A stretch of 64,000 nucleotides of DNA from a bacterium (GCA_035549195.1 DASZRK010000020.1:1-64000); one strand, 5' to 3'; positions 24,097 to 32,892 are shown, counted from the stretch's first letter. Made by a program: numbers and translations. Notes: generated by a model not told the origin, from the sequence alone.

Positions 24097-24629
24097 CAGT
24101 ATTTTCCTGGAACGGCGTTGTTATTATCGGATGGTCTCAAACCGAAATTGATGAACTTCATGCCGCCCGTCAGCAGGCCCGACCCCGCGGCCAGGCGCTG
24201 TTTGATCTTGGCCTGTTCGGCTTCCAGGTCATATTGGTCCGCCTCCTGGTTGAGCCCGAAAGCCTCCTTCGAGGCGTTGTTGCGCAGGCTCACCACATCC
24301 AAGGCCCCGCCATGCTGGTAATCCTCCAGACCGGCCAAGGCGCTGCCCACGGTGGGATCCACCCCCGCCCCGACGGCCGAGGCGTATTTCTCGCCATAAC
24401 CCTGGTCGAAGGCCCGGGCATAGGTCGCCACCTGTCGCTTGCCCCTTTCCACCGCGTCCTGCGCCTGCAGGCGGGCCAGGGAGGCGTTGGTCGAATAGGC
24501 CGAGGCCTGGGTGCCGTAAGAGGCGCCCTGGAGCATGCCTTGTTGGACGGTCTTGGAAACGTCCATCAGCATGCCGCCGGTGGCATAGGGGTTGCTGAAG
24601 TTGTCCGCCACATCCTTCATGAAGCCCAT
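24096..24629 (-). CDS. Small internal virion protein, T7 gp14-like position
   Basis: A 177-residue, Ala/Gly/Gln-rich helical protein. The N terminus MGFMKDVADNFSNPYATGG is followed by a helix with many Ala/Gln (SLARLQAQDAVERGKRQ) and a glycine-rich end. These features and its place just after the tail nozzle gene fit the first ejection protein of short-tailed phages. AGGAGGGA precedes the ATG. Confidence 0.7.
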   Translation of the reverse strand: MGFMKDVADNFSNPYATGGMLMDVSKTVQQGMLQGASYGTQASAYSTNASLARLQAQDAVERGKRQVATYARAFDQGYGEKYASAVGAGVDPTVGSALAGLEDYQHGGALDVVSLRNNASKEAFGLNQEADQYDLEAEQAKIKQRLAAGSGLLTGGMKFINFGLRPSDNNNAVPGKY

Positions 24630-24638
24630 CCGTCCCTC

Positions 24639-27600
24639 CTAAAGGTTGATGCCCGAGTAAATGCCCACGATCTCCACCGGCAAGGGGTCCGCCTGGCGGA
24701 CGAAGACACGCCCGTGCCGGTTCCAATCCCCGTCGGGTTTACAGTCGATCAGGTCGTCGTTCAGGGGCGAGGCGGCCACGTTGGGCGTTCCGATCACGTC
24801 GCGGTCGTCCTGGTTGTGGGAGCGTTTGAGGCCTTCCACGGTGTCGTCGTCGGGCGCCTTGGGCCCGAAGAACAACCCCTTGGTGCGGTTCACCTTCAAG
24901 GTGATCTGGCCCACGTTCTTGGCCCGTTGAGCCTGACTTTGGTCCTGGGTGTCGATCTCCAGGGTCTCGATGTCGCAGGCGTAGGGCAGGCCCGCGTGGA
25001 CCACTTCGTAATAGCCGTCGAAGAGGGTCACGGTGCCGTTGGAAACGGTCAATGGATCGACGGCCACCTTTGCGCCGTCCACCAGGCGTTTCAGGGTGGG
25101 GTTGAGGGGGTTGGAAAGCACGAACCCATCGGCCAGCACCGAAACTTCCTGGCCTTCCAGGTGCCAGAGCCCGTCGATGGTATTGGTCAGGCGCGACCAT
25201 TCGGTGGTCTGGGGGATGGCCCACGCGGCCTCCCCGCTTCCTTGGAGGAAGGTGGCGTCCGCGACCTGGGACGTATTTATGTCCGAAATGAGAAAGTCGA
25301 TCCAATCGTCCGAATCAGGCACCCGGAACCGGAAGGCCTTGCCCACGTCGGAGGCCTGAAAGACCGGGGCCGAGCACCCCAAAAGGGCGACGCCCGAGCC
25401 CGTGTAATAAACGGTCATCACTAGGTTCTCGTCCTGGTTGCGGCCGTCATAGGAAACGCCGCAATCGACGAAATACTGGTCTTCCAACCCGGACACCGAC
25501 CGGTCGGCCATGACCTCCACGAACCGGGTGCCGTTGCGGTTGACGATGAAATGCACCCAATCGTTGCCGTCGGTACCGCGGATGCAACAGCAATCCTCGA
25601 AGGTGCCCCCGTAGGTATCGTGCCGCCCGAACCCGATGATCTCCTGCTTGGCCTCGAAGGTCATGGAAAAGGCCGTGCCGTCGGACAGGACGCCCCACAC
25701 GATGCTGTCGGGCCTTTCCTGGTAGCAAAGGGCCTTGATGGCCTTGCCTTCGAAGAGATGGGCGGAAAGCAGGGTCAGGTCCGTGGCCGTGTAATCGTTG
25801 GTCAGGATCTCTTTCTTCAGGTCGTAAAGGGTGTTGAGGACCGCCCCCACGTAGATGTAGCTGTCGCCCACCGGTACCGGCCGCACGTAGCCGGCGCCGT
25901 GGTTTCCCGCCGGGCGCGGGTTCTGGGCCGCGGGGGTCAGGGTGCCATTGGCGTCGCCCTGCAGGACGATGGGGCCCGAGGATGTCAGCTGGACCAGTCT
26001 TTGCATTTCCAGAAGGTGCATGATCTTCTTGAGCTTGTTGCCCGCCACCCGGAACTGGAGGCTGTCACGGTCGTTGGCCAGGGGCCGCACGGCGAAATCG
26101 GTGAAGGCGTTCTGGGCGCTATCGTATTCGATATCGGGGGAATCGCTGGTCTGGGCCATCCGCAGGCGCTGTTGGCCGAACCCGACCACTGCCGGATGGA
26201 TGACCGAATTCTCGTACATGGCCGCGTAGGGCGTCGTGGTATCGAAAGCCACGCCCAAAAAACCATTGTCAGGCGACCAAGAGGCGGCCCGTCCGTTGTT
26301 GCCGATGTCCGTCAGGGTATCGTCGATCCGAACCAGCACATTGGCGATGCGGGAATAGGCCAAGAGCTTGACCGTGCCGGACGTGGCCAGGACGCAATAG
26401 TTGCCGTTCTGGGTGTCGGCAATGCCGTTGACCGCGCCGTCGGGAGCGGATACGGGATTGGTGACCACGGGCCAGGAATAGGTCCCCAAAAGCAACTTGT
26501 GTTCCGGCAAAAGGGTGTTGTGGTAGAACTGGGCCACAGGATCCGGCCCGATGGTGTAACACTTGAGATAGGCCCCGCCCGCCAGGCCGATCGTGAGAAC
26601 GCGGGAAGCCCCGGCCCCTTGCGGGATGGAACAGGCCAGGACATTCTGACCCGGCTGGGTGATGCCGCTGTAATAGAGCAGGTTGACGGTGCTGGATTGG
26701 TGTTGGGGCACAATCATGTAGGTGGTGAGGGCCCGACCGCCTGAATTGTTATGACCCACCACCAGACCATGGATCGTGGCCACGGGCGAGTTATAGGCAA
26801 CGGAAAAAGGCGGCGTTTCGGCATTGGGGTAAAGCCCATAACCCTCATAAACGGTGGTCGGAGATCCTTGCGGATCCCCGATGGATTGGGCATAAGCCCC
26901 GGGCGTGAAGGCCACGCAATTGGCCTGGGCCGTGGGCAAGGTGGAGGGGTTGGCGATCTTGGTGAAGGTCGAACCGCTCCTTTGGTGGACGGTCACATAG
27001 GGCGTGGTGGCGTGGGCCCAGGCGACCAAGTTGGAATCAGAAGACCAGGCCACCCCGAAGGCGTTGCCCGTGGGCTGGGTGTAGGAGGAAGGACTGACCA
27101 AGGCCAAGGTCTGGCCGGTGCGCTTGTAGAGGAAAGCACGGGTGCTGCCGGAAGCGGGCGACACGGCGGCCGCCAGGTATTGGCCGTCGGGCGACCAGGC
27201 CAATGCGTTGACGGTGCCGGTGGGCAGGTCCGACCCGCCGATGGCGGAGATCAAGGTGAAGACGCCCGCTTGGTAGAGATAGACCAAAAGGTAATCCGCC
27301 GAGGCCGAACCGACCGCCACCAGGTCCCCCGCGGGGCTCCAGGCGATGGCCCGCCCATCCCCCGGCAAGGCGGTCACGGGGAAGTCGGTGTCGTCCAATT
27401 GGTCGAGCTTGAAGCCGAAGTTCAGGATGGCGCCCTGGACCCCCTTGGGGGTCTTGGTGTCGTCCGGGCCGAACCCCTTGTCCTTGAACGAAGGGGAAGC
27501 CCCGGCCCCCGCCAAGCCGACCAGGCCGTAAATGCCGTCGCCGTCGTCGCGGTAAATCAGGTAAAAGACCGCGCCCGAAACGGCCGTCCAACTGACCGTG

Positions 27601-28439
27601 ACCGGGGTGCCGCTGGTGGGGGCCTGGGCTTGGATGGTGGCGGCGAGGGATTCTTCCCCCGTCGAATCCTTCACCGCCGTGACGGCGAATGTGACCGCGC
27701 TTCCCGAATGATCGACCGCCAGGCCCGTCGGGGCGCTGATGGAGGGCCCGAAGGAAGAATTGGAAATGGCCCAGTTGGCGTTGCCCGAACGGATCAGGTC
27801 CTGCATCGGATGGCGGATGGAGGCCAGCTTCATCACGTCAAAGGTCTGAGCGTAGGAAAGGGCGGGCAGGTCCGCCGGGGAATAGGGGCTCCCCACGTGG
27901 TAGGTGCGGGCGAAGGTACAGCCGCCCGAGAAGGCGGTGTAGTTGGTGGTGTCGATGGGCAGGCCCCGGAAGTCGGTCACCGAGAAGGTGTCGGCGTCGA
28001 TCTTGGCGGCCAGGAAGGACCGCTTGTTGACCTCGACCATGCCTTCTTCGCCTTCCAGGTATATCTCGTCGCCGTCGGAAAGGGCGTGGCCCGCACAGGT
28101 GAAAACCCCAGGAGAGGCCTGGGTGATGCCGGTGATCTCCTTGGCCGTTTCCCGAACCTGGATGCGATCACGGTAAAAGCGGATGTCCTGGCCCCCAAAG
28201 ACCAGGGCGTAGGCGTCGCCCCCGCCGAAATCGAACTCCACCAGACGCTTGGGGGACGTGGTATCGAAGCAAGTGGCCACGTAACGCAAGCCCGCCCGGT
28301 TGCGGACGCCCCCGCTCTTGCGGACCACGCCGTTGCGCAGGGTGCGCAGGCCCGTATGCTGGGCGTTGGAATCGACGCGGGTGCGGACCGCGGGCGTGAC
28401 CTCGCCGGCCCCGAAGGCCACCTTGGATAGGACGGGCAT
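24639..28439 (-). CDS. Tail nozzle / tail tubular protein B-like with FCCH, Fn3-like and beta-propeller inserts
   Basis: A 1266-residue protein in the gp12 position. The N terminus (VAFGAGEVTPAVRTRVD) and the later NDRDSLQFRVAGNKLKKI and VPVGDSYIYVG segments are typical of podovirus nozzle proteins. Inserted are an E1-FCCH-like domain (about 100-185), an Fn3-like domain (about 230-315) and a WD40-like propeller (about 360-760) with repeats such as LAWSPDGQYLAAAV and VAWSSDSNLVAWAH. The propeller could contact receptor or fibres. It is larger than typical T7 gp12 because of these inserts. Confidence 0.82.
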   Translation of the reverse strand: MPVLSKVAFGAGEVTPAVRTRVDSNAQHTGLRTLRNGVVRKSGGVRNRAGLRYVATCFDTTSPKRLVEFDFGGGDAYALVFGGQDIRFYRDRIQVRETAKEITGITQASPGVFTCAGHALSDGDEIYLEGEEGMVEVNKRSFLAAKIDADTFSVTDFRGLPIDTTNYTAFSGGCTFARTYHVGSPYSPADLPALSYAQTFDVMKLASIRHPMQDLIRSGNANWAISNSSFGPSISAPTGLAVDHSGSAVTFAVTAVKDSTGEESLAATIQAQAPTSGTPVTVSWTAVSGAVFYLIYRDDGDGIYGLVGLAGAGASPSFKDKGFGPDDTKTPKGVQGAILNFGFKLDQLDDTDFPVTALPGDGRAIAWSPAGDLVAVGSASADYLLVYLYQAGVFTLISAIGGSDLPTGTVNALAWSPDGQYLAAAVSPASGSTRAFLYKRTGQTLALVSPSSYTQPTGNAFGVAWSSDSNLVAWAHATTPYVTVHQRSGSTFTKIANPSTLPTAQANCVAFTPGAYAQSIGDPQGSPTTVYEGYGLYPNAETPPFSVAYNSPVATIHGLVVGHNNSGGRALTTYMIVPQHQSSTVNLLYYSGITQPGQNVLACSIPQGAGASRVLTIGLAGGAYLKCYTIGPDPVAQFYHNTLLPEHKLLLGTYSWPVVTNPVSAPDGAVNGIADTQNGNYCVLATSGTVKLLAYSRIANVLVRIDDTLTDIGNNGRAASWSPDNGFLGVAFDTTTPYAAMYENSVIHPAVVGFGQQRLRMAQTSDSPDIEYDSAQNAFTDFAVRPLANDRDSLQFRVAGNKLKKIMHLLEMQRLVQLTSSGPIVLQGDANGTLTPAAQNPRPAGNHGAGYVRPVPVGDSYIYVGAVLNTLYDLKKEILTNDYTATDLTLLSAHLFEGKAIKALCYQERPDSIVWGVLSDGTAFSMTFEAKQEIIGFGRHDTYGGTFEDCCCIRGTDGNDWVHFIVNRNGTRFVEVMADRSVSGLEDQYFVDCGVSYDGRNQDENLVMTVYYTGSGVALLGCSAPVFQASDVGKAFRFRVPDSDDWIDFLISDINTSQVADATFLQGSGEAAWAIPQTTEWSRLTNTIDGLWHLEGQEVSVLADGFVLSNPLNPTLKRLVDGAKVAVDPLTVSNGTVTLFDGYYEVVHAGLPYACDIETLEIDTQDQSQAQRAKNVGQITLKVNRTKGLFFGPKAPDDDTVEGLKRSHNQDDRDVIGTPNVAASPLNDDLIDCKPDGDWNRHGRVFVRQADPLPVEIVGIYSGINL

Positions 28440-28442
28440 GGG

Positions 28443-29096
28443 TCAGGCCGCCGGTTCGAGCAGGAGGTAGGCGATCTCCCGGTCGTCCAGCGCGTTGTCG
28501 GAAGTGATCGTGAAGGAAGTACCCGGGTCCCGGGTGGCCGTGTCCAGGTTGCCCGCGTTGGCCGAGGCGCTGATTGGCGAGAGCAAGATGCGGGTATTGG
28601 CCGTGACCAGGCTATGGTCCACCACCGCCACGCCGGCGGAAAGGGTGGCCGTGCCCAACATGCCGTCGGTGCCCTCTTTGATGCTCAGGCCGTCCCCGGC
28701 AGTGGGGAGCGTCAAGCCGGAAGCGTTCAAGATGGCGTGATAAGTACCGTCCACGATGAAAAGGGAGCGGGCCCCCGCGGGGACCCGGATCTCCACATGG
28801 CCGTCCGGGAAAGGTTCTACGATCGCCAGGTTCCCGCTGTTCAAAGCCACGGCGAGGGCCGAATAGAGGGTCAGCGTGACATCATCCTCGGAAACGACCA
28901 AAGAGCGCCCCTCCAACCCGTGGCCGTCGGCGTCCTTGAATACCGCCACTTCACCCGCTTCCACGGTCCCGGGTTCCACGCCCGAGGAAGGCGCGTCCGA
29001 AGGGAGCAGGCCGGGGAACTTGCGGGTAGTGAAATATTCCTTGAGGGCGCTTCGGATCAGTCCGTTCACTTCATCGCGCTGGCTCTGGGTCAGCAT
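28443..29096 (-). CDS. Hypothetical tail-associated protein
   Basis: A 217-residue protein whose N terminus (MLTQSQRDEVNGLIRSALKE) is helical and whose remainder looks like beta-sandwich (VEIRVPAGARSLFIVDGTY, TRILLSPISASANAGNL). It lies between tail tube A- and B-like genes and overlaps the former by 7 bp. A fibre base or decoration is possible. No family is recognised. Confidence 0.68.
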   Translation of the reverse strand: MLTQSQRDEVNGLIRSALKEYFTTRKFPGLLPSDAPSSGVEPGTVEAGEVAVFKDADGHGLEGRSLVVSEDDVTLTLYSALAVALNSGNLAIVEPFPDGHVEIRVPAGARSLFIVDGTYHAILNASGLTLPTAGDGLSIKEGTDGMLGTATLSAGVAVVDHSLVTANTRILLSPISASANAGNLDTATRDPGTSFTITSDNALDDREIAYLLLEPAA

Positions 29097-29983
29097 GAAG
29101 GCCTCCGGACGCCCCGGCGGGACATGCGCGACAAGGTGGAGGCGGACAGGGGCCGGACGCCCTTGAAACTTTCGTTCGCCCCGTTGGCCATGGCGTTGTT
29201 CTTGGCCATGACGTAATCCACCTTCAGGCCTTCGACGAAATCCTTGTGTTCGATCCCCAGGATGCGCACCCCCGAGAGCATGGCCAACTTATAGCCCACC
29301 GCGATGCCGAAATCGGCGGGCCAGAGGGACAGGTCGGGGATGATCGAATATTCCACCCAACATTCCTCGATGTTCGTGAGGATGCGTTGATGGGCCTGTG
29401 GCGTCACCGTGCCGCCGGTCGTGTAAGCGGTAAAGTCGGTGGAATCAATGGCCTCGCCCGTTGCCAGGTCCAGCAATTGGCAGGTGGTGGCCGCGGCCTC
29501 GTCCACGATATAGCTGTTGCCGTTCAGTTCGACCATGCCGCCGACCGAGGCGAACTTCACGACCTGACCATCCTCCAGACCGTCGGCGGTCACCACCGCC
29601 GGGTCGGCCTGGGTCACGCCGGCCACATCGACGGCCGCGCCCGCATTGACGGGGACCTTGCGGTGGGGCACTTCGGTCTCGAGGGAATCGGGATAGATGC
29701 CCGAGAAGATGCGCTTGAACTTGGCGGCTTCCGTAGGCAGGTAATAGGCGTAAAGCCATTCCTTGGTGGGGTTATCGACCAGTTTGACCAGCTGGACGAA
29801 CTTGCTGGTCAGTTCCATCTTCACGTCGCGGATGACCTGTTCCAGCGCGATGGGGTAATAGAATTGGAGGGTGGTCAGGCTGTTGTCCGACGGGTCGCTT
29901 TCCGAAAAGTCGCTGATCGGCTTTTGGTTGAGGAACCCAAGCGCCAGGTTGGCGATATCGGTCGTCGTCGAAAAAACACCCAT
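29090..29983 (-). CDS. Tail tubular protein A-like adaptor with FCCH-like insert
   Basis: A 297-residue protein in the gp11 position. NLALGFLNQKPISDF at the N terminus and YPIALEQVIRDVKMELTS are features of podovirus adaptor proteins, joining portal to nozzle. Between about 120 and 205 an extra beta domain (VVTADGLEDGQVVKFASVGG, VELNGNSYIV, DSTDFTAY) resembles the E1-FCCH fold also inserted in the nozzle protein. It lies immediately after the tRNA gene. Confidence 0.78.
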   Translation of the reverse strand: MGVFSTTTDIANLALGFLNQKPISDFSESDPSDNSLTTLQFYYPIALEQVIRDVKMELTSKFVQLVKLVDNPTKEWLYAYYLPTEAAKFKRIFSGIYPDSLETEVPHRKVPVNAGAAVDVAGVTQADPAVVTADGLEDGQVVKFASVGGMVELNGNSYIVDEAAATTCQLLDLATGEAIDSTDFTAYTTGGTVTPQAHQRILTNIEECWVEYSIIPDLSLWPADFGIAVGYKLAMLSGVRILGIEHKDFVEGLKVDYVMAKNNAMANGANESFKGVRPLSASTLSRMSRRGVRRPSC

Positions 29984-30004
29984 GATCCATCCCTCCTTTC
30001 CTGT

Positions 30005-30080
30005 TGGTTGCGGGGGTGGGATTCGAACCCACGGCCTCCTGATAATGAGTCAGGCTATCTGACCGCTGATATACCCCGCG
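30005..30080 (-). tRNA. Phage tRNA with CAU anticodon and initiator-like features
   Basis: A full 76-nt cloverleaf with encoded CCA. The acceptor is CGCGGGG/CCCCGCA with a C1-A72 mismatch and A73. The D stem is TATC/GATA giving A11-T24, with G18G19 in the loop. The anticodon stem is CCTGA/TCAGG with loop CT-CAT-TA. The T arm is GTGGG-TTCGAAT-CCCAC. C1xA72 and A11:U24 are bacterial initiator tRNA marks, but the three consecutive G-C pairs usual at 29-31/39-41 are absent (T-A, G-C, A-T). It lies inside the structural operon between head and tail genes. Confidence 0.9.
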
Positions 30081-30084
30081 TCGG

Positions 30085-30462
30085 CTAGGCTTCGGCCCCC
30101 TTGCGCTTGGGCGGTTTGGGCCCGGTCGGGGCATCCCCGCCGTTCTCCGCCGCCTTTTTCTGGGCCGCCTTCTTGTCCCGCTTGGCGTTGGCCTTGTCGA
30201 TGGCCTCGGTCGCCGTGCCGCTCCCCTTATCGACGGGCTCGGCCATGTCCGGGGAACCTTCCTCGAACGGATCGCCTTCGGGAGTGTCGTCGTCCACCTT
30301 CTCCATCCAACCGTCGAAAACGATGTGGCCGCCCTCCTTCGTCTTGTGCTTCTGCCCGACGCCCGAGAAATGGGATTCGTCGTCGATCGTGAAGACCGAA
30401 CCGGCCACCCGCCGCTTGCGCTTATAGCGGCCTTCCTTCAGCGCCCTAACTTTGATCGGCAT
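30085..30462 (-). CDS. Small head-tail region protein with charged tail
   Basis: A 125-residue protein. The first 55 residues (PIKVRALKEGRYKRKRRV, GSVFTIDDESHFS) resemble a small beta domain often found next to Bbp16-type cement genes. The rest is Lys/Ala/Glu/Pro-rich and probably disordered (AIDKANAKRDKKAAQKKAA). GGAGGAAAG precedes the ATG. It comes after the strong terminator at 30497-30529, so it may need readthrough or its own promoter. Confidence 0.7.
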   Translation of the reverse strand: MPIKVRALKEGRYKRKRRVAGSVFTIDDESHFSGVGQKHKTKEGGHIVFDGWMEKVDDDTPEGDPFEEGSPDMAEPVDKGSGTATEAIDKANAKRDKKAAQKKAAENGGDAPTGPKPPKRKGAEA

Positions 30463-30496
30463 GCTTTCCTCCGTGAACGTTCAATGGTTACCAGCC

Positions 30497-30529
30497 AAAA
30501 GAAGCGGCCCCGGCGGGATGCCGGGGCCG
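30497..30529 (-). terminator. Strong hairpin terminator after the cement gene
   Basis: A perfect 10-bp stem (CGGCCCCGGC/GCCGGGGCCG, 5-nt loop) followed on the minus strand by CTTCTTTT. It stands 14 bp past the stop of the Bbp16-like gene. It would set higher transcript levels for the capsid genes than for the tail genes, or serve as a processing hairpin. Confidence 0.75.
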
Positions 30530-30542
30530 AAAAGCGTTCCCC

Positions 30543-30995
30543 TTATCCCAGCGTGCTGGCGCTGGTGTAGAGGTGGCGAACACCCGGCTCCAGGCTCAAC
30601 CGCGCCCGGATGGCGCCCGCCGAAGGGGCTCCGGAACCGCGGGCATAGACCCGGATCCCGATGAACTCCTTGTAGTTGAAGGATTCCGGGACCTCGAAAT
30701 AATCCCGGGTGCCTTCCGCCGCGGCGGCCGCGAACTGGATGGCCGTCTGCTTGATGACGACCAAGCTCGATGTCAGGGCGGCGTTGTCCGCCGTCACGAA
30801 ATCGATGTCCAGGCTGTCGTTGGCGCCGACCAAAGCGTCGGTCACCTCGACCACGCAGAACACCTTGTGGCTTCCGACCCCGATGTTGCGGGCCGTGGCC
30901 AGGTCGATCGACTGGGAGCAAAGCACCCCCGAATCCGATCCGGAATAGACGTTCTCGCCGTCCATGTCCGTGAAGTAAAGATTGCGGTCTTCCAT
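30543..30995 (-). CDS. Capsid cement protein, Bbp16-like
   Basis: A 150-residue beta-rich protein directly after the major capsid gene. SGVLCSQSIDLATARNIG, LDIDFVTADNAALTSS and YKEFIGIRVYARGSGAP agree with the Bbp16 family of trimeric capsid cement proteins. Its leader (30996-31023) copies the leader of the major capsid gene, suggesting matched translation. It is flanked on both sides by GC hairpins. Confidence 0.72.
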   Translation of the reverse strand: MEDRNLYFTDMDGENVYSGSDSGVLCSQSIDLATARNIGVGSHKVFCVVEVTDALVGANDSLDIDFVTADNAALTSSLVVIKQTAIQFAAAAAEGTRDYFEVPESFNYKEFIGIRVYARGSGAPSAGAIRARLSLEPGVRHLYTSASTLG

Positions 30996-31023
30996 TCATC
31001 CTTCTTTCCGCCCTTACAGGGCT
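30996..31023 (-). promoter_or_regulatory. Capsid-type translation leader (cement copy)
   Basis: The minus strand gives a small GCCC/GGGC hairpin, then GAAAGAAGGATGA directly before the ATG. It is nearly identical to the leader of the major capsid gene at 32111-32137. AAGGA is the ribosome-binding site and the hairpin stands just 5' of it. Confidence 0.65.
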
Positions 31024-31037
31024 TTCATGAGAGGGTA

Positions 31038-31061
31038 AGAAGCCCCCGGTCGCCCGGGGGC
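31038..31061 (-). terminator. GC hairpin after the major capsid gene
   Basis: A perfect 8-bp stem (GCCCCCGG/CCGGGGGC, 4-nt loop) lies 15 bp beyond the capsid stop, followed by TTCTTACCC. The T tract is poor, so it may be an RNA-stabilising or processing hairpin rather than a terminator. Confidence 0.55.
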
Positions 31062-31075
31062 GGGTTGGGGGTTGG

Positions 31076-32110
31076 TTACGACACCAGCTCTTCGGTGCCG
31101 TCCAGGATCTGTTCGGAGAAGATGATCGGAACGCCCATGAAGGTGGGCATCGTCACGTTCTTCAGGAACCCGTTGTCCACGTTCTCGTACCGGATGCCCG
31201 ACCCTTGCGAAACCGCCGAGTCGATCTGATGCAGCAGGTACTCGAACATCTTGGAACTCATCAACCAGTAGTGGTTGATGCCTTGCGGCCCCACCTTGAT
31301 GCGGAAACGGCTCTGGACGCGGGCCCGGGCCTTCTTCATCAGGTAGATGAGGTTCTTGGTCGTGCCGGTCCCGGCTTCCAGGTCCGACAACGAGATGTTG
31401 GCGATGCGCTGGGTGAAACGGTGGTCCTCTTCGGCCAAGCCGAACTTCTGGGACCAGCGCCACTTGTGGACCAGCAATTCGCCGTCATCGTTCTGGTCGG
31501 AGACCTTCCCGATGTAATCGCTCTGGATCCCGGCGGTCTTGGAGCCCTTGGGGAAGATGCCGTAAACGGCGCCCGGGCCCATGCCGACCAGGTAGATCGA
31601 TTGGAGGTTGGTGGTCCCACCCCCGTCGATGGTCACCTTGCCCGCCTCGCCCGAAAGCGAGGAATGGCGGATGGCCAGGCCAACCGGTTCCAGCGGATCA
31701 GTGACGTGGTCCCCGTTGACCATGGCGTTCTCGACCAGCTGGGCGAGGGCTTCCGCGTGGGGAGCCGCCTCGGACAGGATGGCCGGGTCGCCGCCGTTCA
31801 ATTCGGCCAGGTCGGCGTTCACCTTGGCCCAGGTCACGGCGAAAGCCGTCGGCTCGGTGATGACCGCGGTGGTCGAATGGCTGGCCTTATGCCGCAAACC
31901 GTAGGCGCTCAGGTGCGCCTGGGGCAGGCTGGTGCGGACGCCCACCTTGTGGCCCACGCCGTCGTTGGCCTCGCGGAACGGCACGATCTGGGTGAATTGG
32001 TTGTTCTGGTGCATCAGTTCGGCGATGACCAGTTCTCCGCCCTCCGGATTGCGCTTCAGGTTCCAATCCAGGAGCGTGTGCATCTCGTTGTTTTGAGCGG
32101 CAGTAGTCAT
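31076..32110 (-). CDS. Major capsid protein
   Basis: A 344-residue protein of the HK97-fold capsid type used by BPP-1-like podoviruses (Bbp17-like). Visible regions are an N-terminal arm (NEMHTLLDWNLKRNPEGGE), an E-loop region (NQFTQIVPFREANDGVGHK, VRTSLPQAHLSAYG), the P-domain helix (AEALAQLVENAMVNGD), and a C-terminal part ending MPTFMGVPIIFSEQIL, typical of capsids. It lies after the scaffold gene with its own repeated leader. Confidence 0.9.
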   Translation of the reverse strand: MTTAAQNNEMHTLLDWNLKRNPEGGELVIAELMHQNNQFTQIVPFREANDGVGHKVGVRTSLPQAHLSAYGLRHKASHSTTAVITEPTAFAVTWAKVNADLAELNGGDPAILSEAAPHAEALAQLVENAMVNGDHVTDPLEPVGLAIRHSSLSGEAGKVTIDGGGTTNLQSIYLVGMGPGAVYGIFPKGSKTAGIQSDYIGKVSDQNDDGELLVHKWRWSQKFGLAEEDHRFTQRIANISLSDLEAGTGTTKNLIYLMKKARARVQSRFRIKVGPQGINHYWLMSSKMFEYLLHQIDSAVSQGSGIRYENVDNGFLKNVTMPTFMGVPIIFSEQILDGTEELVS

Positions 32111-32137
32111 TCATCCTTCTTTCTGCCCTTGCGGGCT
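32111..32137 (-). promoter_or_regulatory. Capsid-type translation leader (major capsid copy)
   Basis: GCCC-GCAA-GGGC hairpin followed by AGAAAGAAGGATGA and the ATG on the minus strand. It is the paralogous copy of 30996-31023; only a few bases in and around the hairpin loop differ. Confidence 0.65.
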
Positions 32138-32142
32138 GGTTC

Positions 32143-32892
32143 TCAGACCTTCATCAGGGCTTGGGCCTTTTCGGCCTCGGAGCGGTTCAGGGGGGTCTTG
32201 TCCCCTGCGCCCTGGTTCCCGTTGAACTCGAACTTGTCGGACCCCATCTCCAGCGCGTCGTGGAGCATGACGAAGAGCTTGTTGGCCGTGACCGAGTTGG
32301 AGAGGCCCAACCGGTCGATCTCCGCCTTCACGCCGGGCAACTGTTTCTCGAAGAACTCCGTGACCTTGTGGGCCTTGGTGGTGTTCTCCTGGAACTTGTC
32401 GCCCCAGTCCTTCTTGAGGGTGTTGATCGAATCCTCGTTGTATTTCTTGAAGTCGTTGGCCACCTTGCCCAGGTAGGCTTCGACCGTGGCGTGGTCCCGC
32501 TCCAGCACCGTCTTGTAAGTGGATTCGTCCCACTTCAATTCGGCCGCCAGTTTTTGGAGCCCCGCGACGTGGTCCTCGGGGACCTTCGACCCATCGGGCA
32601 ACTTGACCTTGGCGTAGTCGGGGGCCTTCCAGTTCTTGGAGGCCTCTTCCTGCTTTTTCTTCGCCTCGGCTTGCGCGGCCTCGATCTCGGAGCGTTTGGT
32701 TTGGTAGCCCTTCAGGCCCGCGACCAGTTCTTCCCGGGACTTGTCGTCCAGGGCGAACTTCGGGTCCTCGAACTTGCCCACCAGACCCAGGACGGATTCG
32801 AGGGTCTTTTGCATCTCCGCACCGGCCGCTTCCGGGCCGCCTTGACCGGGGGTCGGCTCCCCGCCTTGCGCGCCCTGCTTGCTGTCGTCCAT
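32143..32892 (-). CDS. Capsid scaffolding protein
   Basis: A 249-residue acidic/helical protein. A disordered Gly/Pro start leads to helices (SVLGLVGKFEDPKFALDD, EIEAAQAEAKKKQEEASKN) and a helical C-terminal part, the usual layout of phage scaffolds. It lies between Bbp19-like and capsid genes as in BPP-1. It probably guides procapsid assembly and is then removed. Confidence 0.8.
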   Translation of the reverse strand: MDDSKQGAQGGEPTPGQGGPEAAGAEMQKTLESVLGLVGKFEDPKFALDDKSREELVAGLKGYQTKRSEIEAAQAEAKKKQEEASKNWKAPDYAKVKLPDGSKVPEDHVAGLQKLAAELKWDESTYKTVLERDHATVEAYLGKVANDFKKYNEDSINTLKKDWGDKFQENTTKAHKVTEFFEKQLPGVKAEIDRLGLSNSVTANKLFVMLHDALEMGSDKFEFNGNQGAGDKTPLNRSEAEKAQALMKV

